NCBI GenBank assembly: GCA_016808115.1
Contig: JAEQBH010005424.1
Coordinates: 1 to 64,000, forward strand
From: Tetrastigma voinierianum
Lineage: Eukaryota > Streptophyta > Magnoliopsida > Vitales > Vitaceae
Length of the DNA stretch: 64,000 nt
Direction of reading: 5' to 3'
The notes under the pieces are model-generated. The model was not told where the DNA came from, made no database searches, and saw only the letters and a program-made list of their open reading frames with translations. Each line of letters begins with the position of its first letter. The first letter of the stretch is position 1. The translations under genes were made by a program, and so were the position numbers. This document shows, piece by piece, positions 23,329 through 34,949 of this stretch.

Positions 23329-23560
23329 TTAGTGGGCATGCATAGACATGTTCAAATGAGAAGATCTAGTTAGTTCAGCAAAGGACCTACTTGGTTTTCC
23401 TCCAAGTTTCTTGGGCTTTGTTGATGATGCATAAAGACCATACACTAGTTTGAAAACTGCATGTGGTGTCCATTGCTCTTGTTGTACCTTATCACATAAT
23501 GTTCTGATGCTTTTATGTGAGTGCACTGGAGAAGCTTGGTTTCAAATCTAAATCTTACGG
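23329..23560 (-). other. Unrecognised open frame, possible coding remnant
   Basis: The minus-strand frame 23,329-23,526 reads CDKVQQEQWTPHAVFKLVYG and then YASSTKPKKLGGK. Its composition looks protein-like rather than random, with mixed charged and aromatic residues and no low-complexity runs. I do not recognise the family. There is no clear splice context and it lies beside a LINE fragment. It may be a piece of a host exon or of another transposon. Confidence 0.25.
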
Positions 23561-25590
23561 GCTCAATTAAATTAGAACAAGTATCTTGAATTTGTTATAT
23601 GCAGATGCAGTTGCATATTATAAAAAAATTAAAAATGCCCATAAAAAATTTAAAATACTATGAGAAAAAATTATTCTTTGAAATAATTATTTTTTTCACG
23701 TAAGAAATTTGAGTTGGCTGTTTGGCCGATATAGAGCGGTAGACCGATAAAATGTATGGCCGATTCATCGGCCTGGCGATCCGGCTTGACAATACCATGG
23801 CCCGGTGTGGGCCGGCCCGGCGATAAACCCCCTGATTTTAAGCAGTGGGAGAATAGAATCTGAAAATTATAATGTTTGTGATTTTTATTTATTTATTTTA
23901 TATATTTGATTTAATTTTTTAAAAATTGTTTTTTTTTAATTTTTTTCCGTAATTAGAATTAGTTATCAAAGGTTGAATAAAGACATTAGTGAAGAAAAAG
24001 TAGAAAAAAAAGAAAGATTTAAAGTGAACCGATAAGGCCACATTTATTTATTTATTTATTTTTCTATTTGCTGAAAGCAATTTTCAATCTGTTTGTTTTT
24101 TAATTTTTTTATGACTTGTCGTTGAATTTTTTACTAAATATCAAATGCCAAAATATTTGGCTGTTTAATTTTTTCTTGATATTTTTTTGTTTTAAGGAAA
24201 AAATAGGTATTCAAATTTCAGAAAATCATATATTATATGATCTAATTAAAACTCAGATGATTCCTTTCATGCTAATTAAATAAAAGTATATGTATTTCTA
24301 AATTTTTATTTAAAAATTTATTTTCTCAAGGTTTTGTTACCTACTCAAGTAGATCTATCATGTGCCATGAATATATGGATGAATTAATATTCTAATAAAA
24401 GCAGTATTGCATATCAAGGTTTTGATACAATCACTATAATGTTAAGCATGAATAACCTCTAAAGTTATATTTTGCTTATTATGGATAATTAAATAAAATC
24501 ATCTCTCAAAATATTCAAGTTATGAATAATTTATTTCAACCATTTCTTCATTATGGAAACTATCGTTCCAATTTTATATACTTATTATAGGATTGATGAT
24601 GATGTTGATTTTAAGTCTCATATCATTTTATATGAAATTGATTATTATGCGCTATGTCTTTTATTAAATTTTTACATTTGAAACAAATAAATTTTTTTTT
24701 ATTCTTAACATTATTATAAATAATTTTCAGTGGAAATTATTTAAATATTATTAAATATGAGAAAATTTTGTTTTATCTTTTTAACTTTCTACGTATGAAT
24801 TAATATTGAGTTTTTTTTTTTTTGTAAAAAAACTATAGAATAAGGTTCTTACAAACAAGATTGATAAGAGAACTATAATAATCTTCAAACCTAATATTTG
24901 TAACATTTTTAGAAAAATTTGAAAACCAAACACTTGAATCTAAAATACTAATTCATTTTTTTGCTAGACAATCGACAATTGTTTGCTTCTCTATAAATAT
25001 GACGACAATCATAAATATTTAGGTCCTGAGACAATTTTCAAATATCCTCTATTAATAACACAATAGAACTAGACATGTTAATCTTCTTATAGTAATCGCA
25101 TAATTTTTTTAGTCAGCCCGATCCTACAGGTCAAAAAACATTTATTCTTAGGCTGCTTAAAATACCGTGTCTTAAAGCAAACATTCAACAACAATAATTG
25201 AGGATTTGCTTATATGCCTACGGACATCCCTTTTAATAATTCCATTAGTGCGTGATAACATATCCCTAAAGCACTATTATTCGAACCACGGAATCATCAA
25301 AACTTAATTTGAATCTACCATTAATTGGGGGAATCTAACGAATCCATTTTCAACCCTTTGAGCTACACTACATCATTCATTTAGATGATAGGGGTCCATC
25401 AAATAGTTGAGGGTTTTGGCTTAAAGTGGCTTTCTGGCAAAATGAGTTTGGATCATAAAACAACATTCCCCAGCCATCCAATATTCCACATGATTATACC
25501 AATTTTTCATTGGGTGATTAAATAATTTGCAATTACTTTTATAGTTTTATAAATCATTTCTAACGAAGTTGCCTTCATATAAAGAGAGGA
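23561..25590. other. AT-rich spacer with one GC-rich island
   Basis: No gene is recognised. A GC-rich patch at about 23,720-23,830 has GGCCGATTCATCGGCC (an inverted repeat) and GGGCCGGCCCGGCG. The rest is poly-A/T-rich, with short TTTA repeats near 24,045-24,062. Confidence 0.5.
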
Positions 25591-25595
25591 GTGGG

Positions 25596-26240
25596 TCAAT
25601 TATGTAATTCGATCCCCGTCCCATGAACAAAGAAGCTAGGTTTTTTAAAAATATGATCAATATTCTCAACGTTTTGATTGTAAAAAAGACAGATGTTAGG
25701 AATTTTCGTCATTCTATTGGAGAAAAATTCACAAGTAGGAAGAACGTCTCGATGCTTGACCAGGAAAATTTTATTTTTGGAAGAAGTTTTATTGTCAATT
25801 AAAATCTTGGATCTAGGGTGACTTGAGTCTTTCTCATTGCTTGATTCTGGAGACTTAAGTGTAAACACATGCATCTTGAGAGTCCCCAAAAAAACCTATG
25901 CTCCAAAGGAGAAACAGAAATGGGTACTACTTTAATATCTGCTAGACTGCTAGAACATTGAAGGGAAGGAAAGCAACAATAGAATGGAGGTTCCATTCCT
26001 TCTTGTCATGGTAAAAAAAATCACGCACTTTAACATCTCAGTTAATATATTGCAAATTGTTTTCGTCCACAAATGAAATAAGGGGGGACATGCAAACCCA
26101 ATGATACGTTCAAAAGCAAACTTTCTTACCATCTCCTATACACCATTTTAGCCTAGCACCAATGTATTTTCTATGGTTAATAATTTCTTTCCAAACGATG
26201 GCATCTCCTGCAGTGAGATTCTAAAGAGATTATTAGTTGT
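25596..26240 (-). pseudogene. LINE ORF2 C-terminal region with RT zinc-binding domain, broken
   Basis: Order on the minus strand: VWKEIINHRKYIGARLKWC (about 26,205-26,150) with IGDGKKVCF; FVDENNLQYINSDVKV; EWNLHSIVAFLP; FFWGLSRCMC (about 25,880); then the zinc-binding reverse-transcriptase domain with DVLPTCEFFSNRM and CLFYNQNVENIDHIF (about 25,645-25,760). This matches the C-terminal part of plant L1-type ORF2. Stops and frame changes divide it. No poly-A tail or target duplication was identified. Confidence 0.75.
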
Positions 26241-26615
26241 AATATATTTATCTCTCATGGTTTTAGCTCAAATGCTATCGTTATTGAGAAAGTTAGATGT
26301 AACAGCAAATTAATTAAGAAAGGGGTGAATTGGTTTTCTCAAAAAACCTTTTTGTAATCCAATAAAAATCTCTAAATTTAACTATAAGAAGAATTAAATA
26401 AAGAGATAAGAGAGTAGAGAAATAAAACTTCCAGATTTATGGTGGTTAGACACACCCCTTGCCTACGTCATATCGCCGACATATTGTGAAGGTTACTAGT
26501 TCAAGCTCCAACCGAGCTTAACTTCTTTACACTTAGTTTTGGCTCCAATGAAATCTGATGAGTATCTTAAATAATCATTTTATCCCCATGTATTGCTTAG
26601 GTTTTGTGGTTTTTA
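26241..26615. other. Unassigned stretch, LTR-like fragment
   Basis: Holds CCTACGTCATATCGCCGACA preceded by a GTGGTTAGACACACC stretch. This loosely resembles the conserved block in some plant copia LTRs. No ends could be defined. Confidence 0.3.
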
Positions 26616-28190
26616 TGATAACAAATAAGTGTCCAAATGCTATAGTTTCCCAAATTTGTGATTAGGCGACTATTGAGCGAAGCTTGAGGTGAAATCAAAG
26701 AAAAATCAACAAAGTCATCGTACAGTCACGAAAAACATGTGATCATTTAGCATGTGATGTCCTTCTATGGCTTCCTCATTGGCATGGGTAGATTTTGAAC
26801 TTGAGGGCTTTTAGGTAGCTACGAGGATCAGCGTGATTTGGAGTCCGAATGAAGAAGTTATAAAGGAAGGAGTGAAGAATGCCAAAAACAGGAAATTATA
26901 GGCAAAAGCATGAGTAACTCACGCTGAGGCGTGAGCCACTCACGCTGAGGCATGAGCCACTCACGCTACAGCGTAAGCCACTCACGCTACAGCGTGAGTG
27001 TACTCATCTTCTGATGTGAGAACGTGCAGCTTTGCATGGGTGCCCTCCGCGCTTTAGTGTGAAACACGTTCTGATGGGTATTTTCACTTCGACGTGGTTC
27101 GGCTTCTCTTTTCGGCTTCCCATTTTTCACCACGTCGTAGCGCTAGCTCCATCATGCTATAACGTGATGTCGAGGCCCATTTTCTTTGTTGAAGCCCATT
27201 TCTTCGCTCGTTTGGTTTTGGCATAAAGGGATCAAATTAGGGCTTGGAAGAGGGGAGTTCAACAAGGGAGTGCGACGGGAGGAGCTCTTGGGAGCAAGGA
27301 AAAAAAACCCTTTGGGTGGAAACACTCAAAGGAAAATATTTCTTGGAGGAAATCGATTTTGGTCTTGAAGGAGAAGAAGAAAGAGATTTGAAGAGAAGAA
27401 ATGGGTTTCATCTACACTCTTCTCCTATTTTCTTGTTTTTCTTCATTTTCTATGGTTGTATTTCTTTTCTCCATGAACTATTACTGCCATTTTTCACAGG
27501 GCTTTAGATGTAGTTTGTTTATGATTTATGTATTTGAACATTGATTTACTTATATTTGATATTTGAAGCACATTTCTATTAAATCTTGCTATTATATTCT
27601 TCATTCTACAGTATTGTGTTTGTACACGTTAGCATGCTTGTGGTTCAATTCAAGATTTGAAATGAGAGTTGAATTAACATGTGTAGGGCATCACATTTCA
27701 CCATTGACAAGAGATTCGTAGGTTTGTGTAGTGTTGAAACTAGGGTTATTGCGCTCTTAGGGCTTTGGGGTTGAGTGAGATGCAAGATACCTAAGTTCTA
27801 TGGTAGAATGTGGTTGTGAAGTGAGAGATTCACATGTACAAAAGTGAGGCTTACCATTAATAGGTGATTAGAATATCAATTGGGGGTGAATTGGACTAGA
27901 ATGCATAAGGATTAACCAAATGAAATCTAAACCCTAGGCTTCTCTACTTTATTTCTTATCCTTACATGTTAGCTTGGGATTTTAGTTTTTTAGTTTTCCT
28001 TTTTATTCACATATTTTCCACCATCTAAATAAAACTAGGATTTTAATTTGAGTGTAGTAACCCGATCCTCGTGGGGCCGGATACTTATACTTTCATTATA
28101 TTACTTGAGACAACACGTGCATAGCATATGGGTACACACATTTTATAGCACACATTTTCATCTATCAAGTTTTTAGCACCGTTGTTGGGG
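26616..28190 (+). mobile_element. Element F: Athila/Tat-type 5' LTR and primer site, truncated by element B
   Basis: The proposed LTR (26,616-28,167) starts TGATA and ends TATCA, a matching inverted end. It is followed after two bases by TTTTAGCACCGTTGTTGGGG (28,170-28,189), a mutated form of the TTGGCGCCGTTGCCGGGG primer site typical of Athila/Tat Ty3 elements. The interior after the primer site runs only to 28,246, where element B begins. The body of F would resume beyond the right edge of the window. The left LTR boundary is inferred from the TGATA/TATCA pairing only. Confidence 0.6.
26918..26998 (+). repeat. Four tandem 21-base hairpin units in the LTR of F
   Basis: Each unit is an inverted repeat of the form CTCACGC-loop-GCGTGAG separated by CCA. 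Units lie at 26,918-26,935, 26,939-26,956, 26,960-26,977 and 26,981-26,998. Units 1 and 4 have fully paired seven-base arms with four-base loops (TGAG, TACA). Units 2 and 3 each have one mismatch in the right arm. Confidence 0.9.
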
Positions 28191-28246
28191 ATTGGTGCTT
28201 TTACTAATATTGATACCAAGTAGTCCTTCTTTACTTTGGATATGGT

Positions 28247-29066
28247 TGTAACGCCCCATCCCTAATTCGTAGCGGTGAGGGGATGTCACGGGCGTGGACC
28301 CCAACGCACGGGTTACGGCGTTAGTGGGCCAATTTAATCTTCAAATCCGCGGGACACTGGCAGCAATACTACCATCGTTAGTGGTGTTTAAATTATTAAC
28401 ATATATTTGAGTCAATTTACTTATACTTACACAAGTTCTACTATTACAAAATTTTACATTTACATTTCAAAAACAAATTCATGGACCTACATCATAAAGA
28501 CTCTTAATGCTGTGTTGGCCTTGGCGAATGCGGGATGTCTCTGACGACCTCTTCAGTACCTACACGGATGAAACACGAAATTTAAACATAACAGTGGGAA
28601 AGAACAGGATAACATAGATGACCACATGTATTGGTCACCGATTACAATATACATATCAGAGTTTTCACATCTCCCATAGGAGTACATAACATAAATCTTG
28701 TAACAAAAGGTACCCATAAAGTACACTACGAGAACATAACTAATTACTTTTAATATAAATATATCATATTATTCATGTACACAACATATAATTATTTGTA
28801 TGCATCGTCCGGTAACAATGAATGAGAGGGACACAACACAATAAGTACCCGAGATAGCATGGTACGGTATTGAATAGGAATTGTAAAACACGGTGCGTGC
28901 ATGTCCACATACGCTGAAGTGTCGTAGCGGCTGTGCGGGAGTGCCATAGCATTGAATAGAGAGTCTTTGAAGCACTAAACAAAGTCTTGAGAAGCCTTGT
29001 CGGAGGATTCAGAAACCTTGTCGAGGAGATGCCTATTCATCCACTATTCATTCTTAGGCGGGACAT
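28247..29066 (-). repeat. Element B left LTR, part 1
   Basis: Starts TGTAACGCCCCATCCC, the same type of start as the LTRs of A (TGTGGCGCCCC), C (TGTAGCGACCC) and H (TGTGGCGTCC). It ends at the GACAT duplication made by element E. With part 2 (34,950-35,894) the pre-insertion LTR would be about 1,765 bases. Confidence 0.7.
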
Positions 29067-30344
29067 TGATTAGTGCTCAAAAGTGCTATTTTGAACCACT
29101 ATTTATTTAAGGTTTTGAGCACTTTTGTGTACTAATCCAGTAATTAACAATTTACATTAAGGTCCACGCTATTCTACTTATACGCATTTGTGGCTAATTT
29201 TGTAGTTTTTGCAAGCTATTAATGCCAAGGTTATTAGTCGGTCAAGCACGAAGAATTCGAGTCGAACTGACATTGCGAATCAAAATCGAAGAAAGAAGAC
29301 GAAGCGAGAGAAAGAAGAAGCGAGAGAATTTGTAGCCAGTGCGAATTTCATTCATCTTGCCATTGTTCATCGCGCCTTTGACACATTTGACTTTCCTGTA
29401 TCCCTTTTTGATTTCTTCCCATTTTGCCCTTGATGTATAAGTGTGAATTGAGGGCATTTTGTATTTTCCTCTTCTTGGAACCTATATAAGCCTAAATCTT
29501 GTAGCAAACGAGAGAGGAATTTTTTGGTGCAGTGAAATAAAGCACTAGTGAAAGCTTTAAATTGCTTTCCTTTTTTCTTTCCATTTCTTGCTTTTCTTTT
29601 ATTTTAAGTGCGAGCACCCCTGCGGATAACTTGACTCGAGGATGGTTGAATGGCAGCCACCTCCTTGAAGATGAGGGCTATTGAGTTGGGTTTTGAGGTA
29701 AAATGAGCGGTTCTCATGTGTTTAATGCAAGCATTCACGGGTATTTATGTTTCCATCTCTCACTCGGGTTAAAATATCTTAAAATGTACCTTGATTAACT
29801 TGTATTTGGCAAGCTTTTAGGGTTCAGTGGATGCTTATTGCTAGATCCACTGAGATTCATTAGTTGCCTTCTATTAGTTACTGTAGGGTAGATTTAGGGG
29901 ATATGCTTTTACTGTCCGGGAGTATTTATGCTCATTAAATGCTATATTTCAAAAGGAAAATTATTAGGGTTTAGTTTTGATAGCCAAATGAAGATTCGGT
30001 TCGGGAAATGACTATAGGTCATCCTCCCCAACATGAGGAAAAGGACCCGAGAACCTTTCATTTGCCTAGGACCTCTGACCAATTGGCAGATGCTTCGAGG
30101 AGTTTTTTTCTTTATTTTTTCTTCATTTATTTTCAGCCTACAAACCATATACACTCTTTATTTTTAACAACACCCCAGAATCAAAATTCACGGTTTCAAT
30201 TAGCGTGAGTCATTTGTGCAGAAAACCCATCCACGAGTTAAACCACAGACCAGCCTCTTCTTGATAACTTTACTCTACGGCGGTGAGAGCTTTAGGATAT
30301 AAATTTTGTTGATTCCAGCATTACCCTCTTTGTGGCACGAATCA
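29067..30344 (+). repeat. Element E 5' LTR
   Basis: 1,278 bases, with a TATA-like CCTATATAAGCC at about 29,480-29,491. It is homologous along its whole length to 33,678-34,944. The two copies differ by many small insertions, deletions and substitutions. Confidence 0.9.
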
Positions 30345-31957
30345 AAGAAGCGTGTGAGGGATGTTGCCTAAAGTGCATTTGACCCATTTGTGGAACTTGA
30401 TCCTCATCACAAGTCTGATATGAATTTTTTTCTGTATATATTTTCTTGTTAGTCTTCTTAATTTTAGTTCACAGTTTATTTTTTTAGGTAATCCTAACCT
30501 TTTTGGGTAGGATTGTATCTTGGTCTTTGGGTGTCTACCTGATTTTTTCACTGCGGGGAATTTCAGTGGATTAGAAATCGAGGAGGAAGAGGTGAAGTCA
30601 GGTAATCTCACGTAACCTAAGTGAGCTTGAATTGTGATCAAATGGAACACACTGGGGAGAAGCGTCTGAGTATTACCACGTGGAGAGAAACCTAGAGCAT
30701 ACATGTCAATGAGGGATTATAGAAACCTTCCATGGTAGAATCAACTGACCAGCAGGGAGAAATCCAAACCTATATCGTCCATGATGGACTATAGAAGCCG
30801 ATGGATGAGTCTTGTACTCTGCGGTGTTCCTCGACTAATGCGCCTCCTGCTTCTCCATATTGTACCTCGACTCCTCGACCACAACCGCCCCACGATTGAC
30901 ATCTTGATTGGCAGACAATGAACTTGGCTTGAGCTAGTGGATAATTTCATAGATGGCGGAGGGTAGTGAATGTCAGACGATAAGGAAATTGACGCAGTGG
31001 AGAGCTCCCCCGAACAAAGAGGTGGATGGGTTAGAGTGGGAATTGATCATAAATTTGACATCCTGCGGCAATCCATCTCAAAAGCTCACTAATGACTTGT
31101 TCATCGAGAGGAGGAGAATCTAGAGGAAGAGTGCACGGCGACCTTTATTTTTGGGTGAACGAGGGCTTAGCTATGTAGCTTCGGGGAGGGTTGAAAGAAG
31201 AACGACGAGAAGCTCGAGGAAGCTGCGGGGATGCCAGGAATCATGTGTGTTGTCTATGGGCCATGGAGGGGAGAGAAAGAGAAGAAATCCTTCCCTTATT
31301 GGCGAGAGGCGGTGGAAGAACATCAAGATCCACCGATTTATCCCTGCTCCTATTATTCCGTTGTATATCTTGCCCACACCTCTGACACCTCAAACCACTG
31401 AAACACCTACCACGAGCACCCGATACATACTGTCTTTCAAAACATCGAGAAAATTAGTGGCCTTCATTGAACCTTTGCCACTACATCAAAGACACTAGCA
31501 GCTGCCCTGCGCATGACATGGCGAATTAGTTCGGTCTTGGTTATTAATTTAGACACACGAACCTCGGCATTTCTAAAGCTCCACAGTTCAGTATCAGCGA
31601 GCTTGAAAGCGGGTTTGGGGAACAGTCTCTGCTTTTTGTTTTTCAATTTTCTTGTCTTATTTTTTTATTTTAATTTCTTTAATTTTCTTTTTATATTTTC
31701 TCTAATTTTTTAGTTAATCTTTGTTTCTAGCTTATTTTCATTTTTTACGCATTTTTAGGCTCCTGTGATTTATTTTTGCGATTACGTGTTGAAGTTTTGA
31801 AGTAGAGGATGTAGGATTTTAAAAGCAGATATTTAACGGGGATAAGTTTCGCCTTTGAGAAGCGAAATTTTCGTGATCTTGAAAATTTGGCACTGATGCG
31901 AAAATTCGCACCAGTCTTGAAAATTCACACCCGGTGCACCAGTCATAATTCTTATTT

Positions 31958-32035
<78 letters not shown>

Positions 32036-33677
32036 TTTATTTATTATTTTGTTTTCACCTAAAAAAAAAATTTAATTTATTATTTTGTTTTCTCAAAAAA
32101 AAAAAAAAAAAAATCGCACTGGTGCGAAATTTTCCAGCCTATAATTTTGCGATCCACGTTTTGTTTTGACCATAGCTTTTCATCGGAACTCCGTTTTTGG
32201 GTAATTTTGGTATCGTTGGAAGCTTAGAGAGTGTAGAATCCAAATATATCCAGAAAGAACACTTTTGAAATTATTATGAAGTGTGATTTTCAAAATTCTT
32301 CCAACTGGTCACTTTTTATCTCTTTTCTTCTTATAACTTGTTCATTTGAAGCCCAAATGGAGTGAATAAGGTCTCGGTGGAAAGCTTGTGAAGTCCCCTA
32401 TCCAAAAAAGGGTACATCTCATCAAGGAGGTAACACTTCCTTCACTAACTTTCCAATCCAAGCCCCATTGCGGACAATGTGACATTTGGTTGGGGAGGAT
32501 TAAGCGAAGTGGCATTTATTTTATATTTTTTGTTAATATTTTGACAAGCCCATTTTGTATGTTAAGTGGCTTGCTAGTTTTCCACCCACAATGAAGATTG
32601 TTATACTATCTCTGACTTACTTTTCAAATTGCACCATTTTGCACCCATTTTTGTGGTTTTACTGGCTGTAGTTGGAAAATTGAAACTTTAATACATCTAT
32701 TGATGTTAGATTGATGCCATGCCTAGTTGAGTGGATGATTAGTTGAATTCTTGTTGCTTTTGACCTTTTTCTTCCACCTCTAGTTAACTACTCACTATGC
32801 ACATTAGGTTTCATGATAAGTGAAAAGCTTGCCTAACCTCTAAGCTTTAAACCACCCTAGTTTTGATGACTACCTTCAATAGGTTAAGGACCTGAAAGAA
32901 GGCCAATGTGTCTTCAATAAAAAAAAAATTGAAAAAAAGAAAAAGAAGAAAGAAAAAGAACAAGAGAAGATTACAACGCTTGCCTTGAAACAGAACACGG
33001 TCAGGGGGTATATGAATGAGCTTTAAATCCAGGTGCCCTAAGCCCATTTGGTTGGGAGCCCATAGAAACTTAGTGCTCGCTACACGGGTGGATGGGTGGA
33101 GTTTAGCAAGTTGTAGGTGCTGGAGTTTCGAAATCATTCGAAGTCCGGGGTGAAACCTGAAGAGTTAGTGGTCGAAAGATCCTTATGACTTGGTGCCCTA
33201 AGCCTTAATTGGTTGGGAGTCATCGGCGAATCCCCGTTACATGGACTTTGGTGAAGTCGATTCCTCAGCATTGCACCCTACAACACAAAAAGAATTGTGG
33301 AATAAGAGGTGGGTCCTGATCTATTTAGGTTGGTTAGTGTCCTAAGTGTAGGCAGTATCTTGGTTAGAGGAGAAGTGCGGTTGGCGGGTTTCATTGTTGA
33401 AAACTACTCATATAAACATAGATTTTGGTGAAATTCTAGGTTGATTCTATAGAAGAAACTATTTTGATCTTGAATTTTGTATGACATCCATTCTCTCGTG
33501 ATGGTTATTGGGTAAGGATTTGGGGTGATTCGTCGAGGTTAGGCATTACTCATTCTATACACGAAATACCATTTTATTTTTTGTGAACATCATTTTGTTA
33601 TCATTTTTGTATGCTCTTTCTTTCTTTCTTTCTTTCTCATTTGCTAAGGGACTAACCAATGTGTGTGGGTTAGAGGT
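30345..33677 (+). other. Element E interior, apparently non-coding
   Basis: No protease, reverse transcriptase or integrase motif was found. The longest plus-strand frame (31,151-31,498) lacks any recognisable domain. Notable contents are a 73-base (TA)n tract at 31,960-32,032 framed by inverted repeats, and an A/G-rich tract (32,920-32,970). The phrase GCCCTAAGCC(C/T)(A/T)ATTGG-like plus TTGGGAG also occurs twice (about 33,038-33,056 and 33,193-33,218). No standard primer site was recognised after the LTR. Confidence 0.6.
31901..32133. repeat. (TA)n tract framed by inverted repeat
   Basis: AAAATTCGCACCAGT at 31,901-31,915 and its near-complement ACTGGTGCGAAATTTT at 32,118-32,133 flank a 73-base (TA)n run (31,960-32,032) and an A-rich stretch. 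The whole could fold into a long hairpin. It lies inside the interior of element E. Confidence 0.75.
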
Positions 33678-34944
33678 GTGATTAGTGCTCAAAAAGTGAT
33701 ATTTTGAACCCTGTTTATTTAAGGTTTTGAGCACTTTTTGTGTACTAATCAGCGTAATTAACCCAATTTGCATAGTAAGGTCCCCGCTATTCTACTTATC
33801 GCATTTTGTGGCTAATTTTGTAGTTTTTGCAAGCTATTAATGCCAAGATTGTGGAGTCGGTCCAACCAAGAAGAATTCGAGTCTAACTTCGACATTGAAT
33901 CAAAATCGAAGGAAAGAGAGGAGCGACGAAGAATTTATAACTGGTGCGGGAAATTTCCTTCATCTTTGCCTTGTTCATCTTGCCTTTGACATTTTGACTT
34001 TCTGTATCCCTTTTTGATTTCTTCCCATTTTGCCCTTGATGTATAAGTGTGAACTGAGGGCATTTTGTATTTCCTTTTCTTGGAACCTATATAAGCCTAA
34101 ATCTTGTAGCAACCAAGAGATGAATTTTTTTGGTACAGGTGAAATCTGAGCAACGGGTAAACTTTCCACATTGCTTTCCTTTTCTTTCATTTTCTTTGCT
34201 TTCTTTTTATTTTTAAGGTGCATGAAGCCTTACCCCTACGAGGATGGCAACGAGAGGATGGTTGGCTGGGCCTTCTCCTTGAAGAGGAGGGAGTACATTA
34301 GGCTAGGTTTGGTAAAATGAAGGTTCTCATGTATGTTTAATGCAAGCATTTCACGGGTATTTATGTTTCCATCTCTCACTCTAAGATTTCAAATCTCTTA
34401 AATGTACCTTGATTAGCTTGTATTTGACAAGCTTTTGGGGTTCGAGTGGATGCTTGTTAGATCATGAAGATTCGTGAATTGCCTTCTATTGATTCTTGTA
34501 GGGTAGATTTAGGGGATATGCTTTTCTTATGCAGGAGCATTTATACTCATTAAATACTATATTTCAAAGGAAAATTATTAGGGTTCGGTTTTGATAGCCA
34601 AATGAGGCAGGTTCGGGAAATGACTATAGGTCATCCTCCCAGCGAGGAAAAGGACGAGAACCTTTCATTTGCCTAGGACCTTAACCTGCCGTGGCAGATG
34701 TTGAGGAGTTCTTTTCTTATTTTCTTCATTTTATTTTTCATCACAAACTATCATACACTATTTGTTTTTAACAACACCCTAAATCAAGCGAAATTCACCG
34801 GTTTCAATCAGCGTGAGTGTTTGTGCGAAGAAAACCCATCCCACGAGTTAGAATACTGAACATTTATACGTGGTTGCTTTGCTACGACAGTAGGAGATTT
34901 ATGATATAAATTTCTTGATTCGCATACCTCTGTGTACAGAATCA
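33678..34944 (+). repeat. Element E 3' LTR
   Basis: 1,267 bases, the second copy of 29,067-30,344. It has a TATA-like CCTATATAAGCC at about 34,086-34,097 and ends GAATCA directly before the GACAT duplication. Confidence 0.9.
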
Positions 34945-34949
34945 GACAT

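Larger units (their letters stand above)
29067..34944 (+). mobile_element. Element E: LTR retrotransposon without recognisable coding sequence
   Basis: Two direct LTRs (29,067-30,344 and 33,678-34,944) start TGATTAGTGCTCAAAA and end GAATCA. The element is flanked by exact duplications GACAT at 29,062-29,066 and 34,945-34,949. A purine-rich GTGTGGGTTAGAGGTG precedes LTR 2, giving plus orientation, and each LTR has CCTATATAAGCC as a likely TATA box. The 3.3-kb interior shows no gag or pol similarity in any frame, so it looks like a non-autonomous (LARD/TRIM-like) element that depends on another element's enzymes. Confidence 0.9.

Noticed and set aside
26918..26998. CRISPR-like array
   Set aside because: The 21-base units have three-base spacers (CCA) with no unique spacer sequence, and the window is plant nuclear DNA. 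It is a tandem hairpin repeat in an LTR.
31151..31498. 115-residue plus-strand frame in element E
   Set aside because: No domain, low-complexity T/P-rich end, and overlap with frames on both strands. Not supported as a gene.
29067..34944. Segmental duplication of 1.27 kb instead of an LTR element
   Set aside because: The copies are direct, have TG...CA ends, a polypurine tract before the second copy, TATA boxes, and an exact GACAT duplication outside both, which together define an LTR retrotransposon.
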